Source of the DNA: Vermamoeba vermiformis
Lineage: Eukaryota; Tubulinea; Echinamoebida
Direction: 5' to 3'
Assembly (NCBI GenBank): GCA_045837725.1
Contig: JBEWZL010000227.1
Span: 1 to 64,000 of the forward strand
DNA: 64,000 bases
Below the pieces are notes generated by a model that did no database searches, was not told the origin of the DNA, and worked only from the letters and a program-made list of their open reading frames with translations. Shown one piece after another: positions 60,426-64,000 of this stretch. The position numbers were made by a program, and so were the translations under genes. The stretch's first letter is position 1. Every line of letters starts with the position of its first letter.

Positions 60426-61573
60426 TGTTACGTATTGTGTTGCGTTATCAGTATTTCGCGACAAGAAAACCAGAACTTTTTTCAACTTATAAAAGTGAAA
60501 AGACCGCAGTACGACCAATCGTGCGTAAAATAAATACGCACTAGCGTAAAAGGAAGGCCATAATAATAGTCTCAGTCGGAAATTCATTCCGTCCCAAGTG
60601 GAAAAAATCTCGTCCCTTGAATATTGTAGGTTAGCTAACGATAAAATACAGATAAATACATCGAATCGATAAAGGGCAACTTACATATAAAAGGCGAGAA
60701 GCTCCAAAAAAGCGCATCTTCTGCCGATCCACGAATCCAAATCAACTTCTCATGCGTCTGCTCAGTGAAAATCTGATTCCCTTCGCATGTACAGCGGTCA
60801 AGATTACAGCCAAATTTAGACCTCACGTGAAGCAAAGTTCATCGGGACATTATCCAAAGTTGGCATTGACCGCCGTACTTTGGAAAAGCTTGGTTACACC
60901 GTTTATCAACGTTTTTCACGAAAATAAGCATTGGAGTATGATGTATTAGCATTTTGCAAAGGCTTGACGCCGCGAAAGCGCTGGATCTGTATATTTCGAT
61001 CGAGATCCGCATCGCTTTTTCGCTCCAAAACTGTTGCACGTGCTGCCGCGTAGTCAAATTTTCCCTGGGTATACTTACAATTAATAGGGCAGACAAAATA
61101 CCGACTATAGCTCAATTGGCTGTTCAGCTGAGGGTGTTAGATGTGACGTCCCTATCGCGTTGGATAATTCATCCGGCTTTGCTGTTTTAAATTACTATGA
61201 ATCTATGACAAGTTGTGGCGAGGGGAGCAATATTATGGCATACGGAGGTACGAAGATCTGGATTTGGTTGAAAAAAATCTAACAGAGATGATGTAGTCAC
61301 GTGTGCCCTTGGCTAATTCTGTATTCTAGAGTTAATATCGACTATATTGAGCTTAGACAACTGGCCTGGAATGGTCCAAAAGAATGAGAGGAGCTGGAGA
61401 CTACTTTTCTCTTATTAGCGACGCAGGCTGTCAATAACGACTCGTTATTAAATGTTGAGGAATAAAACAGAACAATTGCTCGAGTGACTTGACGATAAGA
61501 TCGAGATTTAGGAGATTATTCCAAAGAGAAAAAGCATTGAATTTTTTTCGATGCGTACTGGAAGCCAACACCA
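60426..61573. other. Gene-poor stretch of about 1.1 kb
   Basis: No convincing start, splice pattern or protein family on either strand. Several 60-85-codon frames overlap between 60635 and 61190 in opposite strands and none has protein-like composition. This may be a decayed gene. Confidence 0.4.
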
Positions 61574-62031
61574 ATGGACGAAGCCGCCATTACAAATGTA
61601 TTATTAATCGTTATATCTCGATTGAAGCAATCAGAGGACAGTTTTGAAGTCTTTAAATCACTCTTGAATTTGTCAACCGCTTCAAAGTCATGTAAAAAAT
61701 ATTTAAATGACTACAAAAATTAATTGAAACAAGTAATAGATATGTAAGAGGTACGAGTGATTATTGTACTTAATTTTGTAACGTTTCCGAATTTTATATT
61801 CAGATCGAACTCGGTTTGTGGTGAACAAACTGCAGTTCTTCATACGCAATAATGATTTTGAAGGGTTTGAAACATGTAAGTAATTGGAGATAATAGTAAA
61901 AGTTTCTTACTAATGTGAAAATTCTTTCAGTGGCAGATTTGTTCGTTGAGCGTTACACAAGACTACTTTCCATCTCGTCTTCATTACTCTCTTCGTCTTC
62001 GTCTTCGTCATCTTCAACCTCGTCTTGTTGA
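61574..62031 (+). CDS. Small helical protein, possible F-box-type fragment
   Basis: Exons 61574-61750, 61804-61875 and 61931-62031. The first exon reads MDEAAITNVLLIVISRLKQ and LLNLSTASKSCKKYLNDYK, which resembles an F-box helix set; the frame then needs one more A in the run 61715-61719 to reach LIETSNRYV and the donor. The second exon continues RTRFVVNKLQFFIRNNDFEGFE. The third ends in about 20 serines and a TGA at 62029-62031; these serine codons are simply the complement of the acidic tail of the opposite gene. Because of the frame break and the unusual tail I hold this as tentative. Confidence 0.5.
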
Positions 62032-62801
62032 CTATTGTCCTTTTGATCCTCGCTATCTTCAGCGTCATCCTCTTCAGGTACATCCAGAGCAAAGAACAGC
62101 GGAGGTAAGTTTTCTAGCTTTCGTGCCTTCATCAATTCCTTCGCTTTTTTAGTATCGTCGAATTGACACGATGCAAATCCGTTCCATTTCTTAGCTTCCC
62201 AAGCCCATCCACGAGATGTGAGTTCTTGTTCACGTAACACGCACCAAAAGTAAGTTTTCTCGACGAGTTTTATCGATGGATCGTCCGCATCAATTCCACC
62301 TGCCATAACTTCGCTCCATAGCTTATAGTCAACGCGCTTTTTTTTCTTCTCTATCTTCACGGAGAACTTTTTGTATTTATGGTAGATCCATCCGGTTACT
62401 GTGTAAGACAGACTCCATTCGCGGTACTCTAAATAGTTGCTGAATATCGAATTTGTGGAACACTTCATTAGGAATAACTCTTCATTGGTTAGAAGATGCT
62501 TGGGTATTGACAATAAATAACGAGATGAATCTGTTTGAATTTGTATGTTGCAAGCCGTCAAGGCGGGAATTCCGTATTTTTCTCTGACGTAAAGAGCTAT
62601 GGCACGGGTTTGAGAGGATATCATAGCAAATAGCGCCACAGTTAGCGTTTGATCTTGAAAAGTGACAGCGGATTTCATGATATGTATCCATAATTCGTTT
62701 GGAAGTGGGTCGATGGCTTTAATATAATTATCTATTTTTTGTTTTTTATTTTCTTTCTCCTCACTAACGTATTCGAGCTTTCTTTTATTGTTTTGGCTCA
62801 T
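61953..62801 (-). CDS. F-box-like protein with acidic tail
   Basis: A single exon of 282 residues. A basic, lysine-rich start (NKRKLEYVSEEKENKKQK) looks like a nuclear signal. An F-box-like motif DPLPNELWIHIMKSAV lies near residue 31. The centre is mixed alpha/beta with many aromatic residues (YREWSLSYTVTGWIYHKYKK). The last 45 residues are almost wholly Asp, Glu, Ser and Gln, a typical disordered acidic tail. Function not recognised beyond a possible SCF role. Its 3' coding end overlaps the + strand gene. Confidence 0.8.
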   Translation of the reverse strand: MSQNNKRKLEYVSEEKENKKQKIDNYIKAIDPLPNELWIHIMKSAVTFQDQTLTVALFAMISSQTRAIALYVREKYGIPALTACNIQIQTDSSRYLLSIPKHLLTNEELFLMKCSTNSIFSNYLEYREWSLSYTVTGWIYHKYKKFSVKIEKKKKRVDYKLWSEVMAGGIDADDPSIKLVEKTYFWCVLREQELTSRGWAWEAKKWNGFASCQFDDTKKAKELMKARKLENLPPLFFALDVPEEDDAEDSEDQKDNSQQDEVEDDEDEDEESNEDEMESSLV

Positions 62802-63149
62802 CCTAACACCCGCGTACCTTCGAAGCTAAGCTTGTATTAATAATAAAGTATTTAATAAACATGTTCTAATCGCTGCAAGCTGTTGCACACGACAGAAAGT
62901 TATGAAAAAGAAGTAATTCGAGACACTTTTTCCGTAGCCCCTGGTCCAAAAAAACAAGCAGCTCAACTTCAGAGTTTAATTGGCCAATCGAATCGTATTA
63001 TTTAAGTCGGTTCCTATAATTATCACCGCAGTTGCGTTTTTTCTTGGCCTGACTTTCAAATAAAAGCAAGCAACGTCAGCGTTAAGGCACAACACGCTAA
63101 AAAAAAAATCTGACGCCTTATTAGTATACACTAGCACTATTGAACAATT
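62802..63149. other. Divergent intergenic stretch
   Basis: Between the starts of two divergent genes; AT-rich with a run of A near 63101. Likely shared promoter region. Nothing else seen. Confidence 0.5.
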
Positions 63150-64000
63150 ATGGATGACAACAGCAATTGGAACGACGGTGGGGAGGAAGTGAATTTCCGT
63201 AAGTCCACATCCCAAATTTCAATAGTCCCAATTTATTACTCATGATAGTAATTATTTAGTATAATAATATTTATAATAAAATTTACGAAGGTGTTAATAA
63301 TTTAAACGGTTTTTAATAAAGATAACTATTTTCTAAATTATTTTTATCCTTCGCTTCTAACGATTAACTACTAGAGAGACTTCCTCAAGATGAGCCTAAA
63401 GATGAGGTTCTAGTGTCAGATCAAATAACATTGGATCTGGCTAAATTGTATCATTCACAAAAATGGACCGACGTAACCTTAGCCGTAAGAGATAGACGAT
63501 TTAAAGCTCATCGCTTGGTACTATCTTCAAGAAGCACATATTTTAACAACCTGTTTGAATCGGAGCCAGACAAAGTGCTCTTCGATTTGGATTCAGCATT
63601 CAATCCAGATGCGTTCGAAATTGTCTTGGAATACATTTATAGCGCTAACATTGTTGTTAATCGAAAGTTAGCGGATGATATTGCAGATATTGCGGTGAAA
63701 TTGGACCTCAAACAGGTAAGATCCTTTCTATCTGAAACGCATCCGGAAATTTAAATCAATTTCTGATTCTAACTAAATTGATTTTGATATGTAATGGTAT
63801 AACTAGTTACTAATGACTCTTATTTTAGCTTTCAATTTCGTTGGCAGGCTTTTCGGGAACGAAATTGAGCAAAGAGAACGTGCTGCAAGAAATTCAGCGC
63901 TATTATGGCAAAAACAAAGCGGCGCTCGAGCACTGCTTAAGATTTTTAGACCATAATATCAAGACAATAGGCGTCGATAATCCTCAATTATTGACGATGC
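63150..64000 (+). CDS. BTB/POZ-domain protein, partial
   Basis: Exons 63150-63198, 63375-63715 and 63829 to the window edge, in phase. After an acidic start of about 35 residues comes a BTB domain: KWTDVTLAVRDRRFKAHRLVLSSRSTYFNNLF...FNPDAFEIVLEYIYSANIVV, with the conserved D and H residues of the dimer interface. After it the frame continues SGTKLSKENVLQEIQRYYGKNKAALEHCLRFL, the start of a helical BACK-like region, and is cut at 64000. BTB proteins are usually Cullin-3 adaptors; the C-terminal domain that would name it lies outside the window. Confidence 0.9.

Noticed and set aside
60752-61190. Several overlapping 60-85-codon frames on both strands
   Set aside because: Composition is not protein-like and none extends by splicing.

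Overview
This is a gene-dense, intron-rich nuclear window from a free-living eukaryote, most likely an amoebozoan (a protosteloid, dictyostelid or myxogastrid relative). I infer this from the protein set: a Rac GTPase, G8/GG-domain beta-helix proteins, secreted plant-type leucine-rich-repeat (LRR) proteins, F-box and BTB proteins, a GH3 beta-glucosidase and a kinetoplastid-type RNA editing ligase. The species cannot be fixed from sequence alone. Most introns are 40-110 nt GT-AG introns with strong GTAAGT/GTACGT/GTATGT donors; coding DNA is clearly richer in GC than the AT-rich introns and spacers. Exon models below were built by hand; where the summed exon length divides by three and phases match I trust the model, and I say where they do not.

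Layout. 1-2640 has no recognisable gene and holds an array of 18-bp hairpins on a 43-bp period plus ATATTCAAAA inverted repeats. 3104-3468 is an unknown small gene. 3952-5688 (-) is a polyamine/amino-acid permease. 6180-7579 (+) is an RNA ligase. 8290-11280 (+) is a GPI-tailed beta-glucosidase. 11562-14780 (-) is a G8-domain protein. 15363-16166 (-) is a dual-specificity phosphatase. 16442-19106 (-) is a large F-box protein. 19385-22274 (+) is beta-ureidopropionase. 22644-24607 (+) is an inositol polyphosphate kinase. 24923-25910 (-) is a four-helix membrane protein. 26069-28462 (+) is an Afi1/SPA DENN-type protein. 28546-31646 (+) is a second large F-box protein, disrupted. 31931-34183 (+) is a secreted carboxylesterase. 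34582-36029 (+) is an unknown cytosolic protein. 36335-37684 (+) is a secreted LRR protein. 37744-40485 (-) is a probably mitochondrial J-domain protein. 40822-42450 (-) holds two tandem glutathione S-transferases. 43371-48035 (+) is a large G8/GG protein. 48327-50024 (-) is an F-box/LRR protein. 50415-50930 (-) is a small membrane protein. 51737-53575 (+) is a cytochrome P450. 53930-55004 (-) is Rac. 56064-58888 (+) is a damaged phosphatidylserine synthase running in frame into a seven-helix membrane protein. 59147-60425 (-) is an LRR protein built from near-identical 72-bp repeats. 61574-62031 (+) and 61953-62801 (-) are two small genes overlapping tail to tail. 63150-64000 (+) is a BTB protein cut by the window end.

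There is no operon logic here. Common themes are secreted or GPI-anchored surface and digestive proteins (beta-glucosidase, esterase, G8 proteins, LRR proteins), ubiquitin-ligase adaptors (F-box, BTB) and detoxification (two GSTs, P450). The most unusual items are the 43-bp hairpin array, perfect palindromes lying inside introns, the editing-type RNA ligase, and several reading-frame breaks at homopolymers that could be either gene decay or assembly error.
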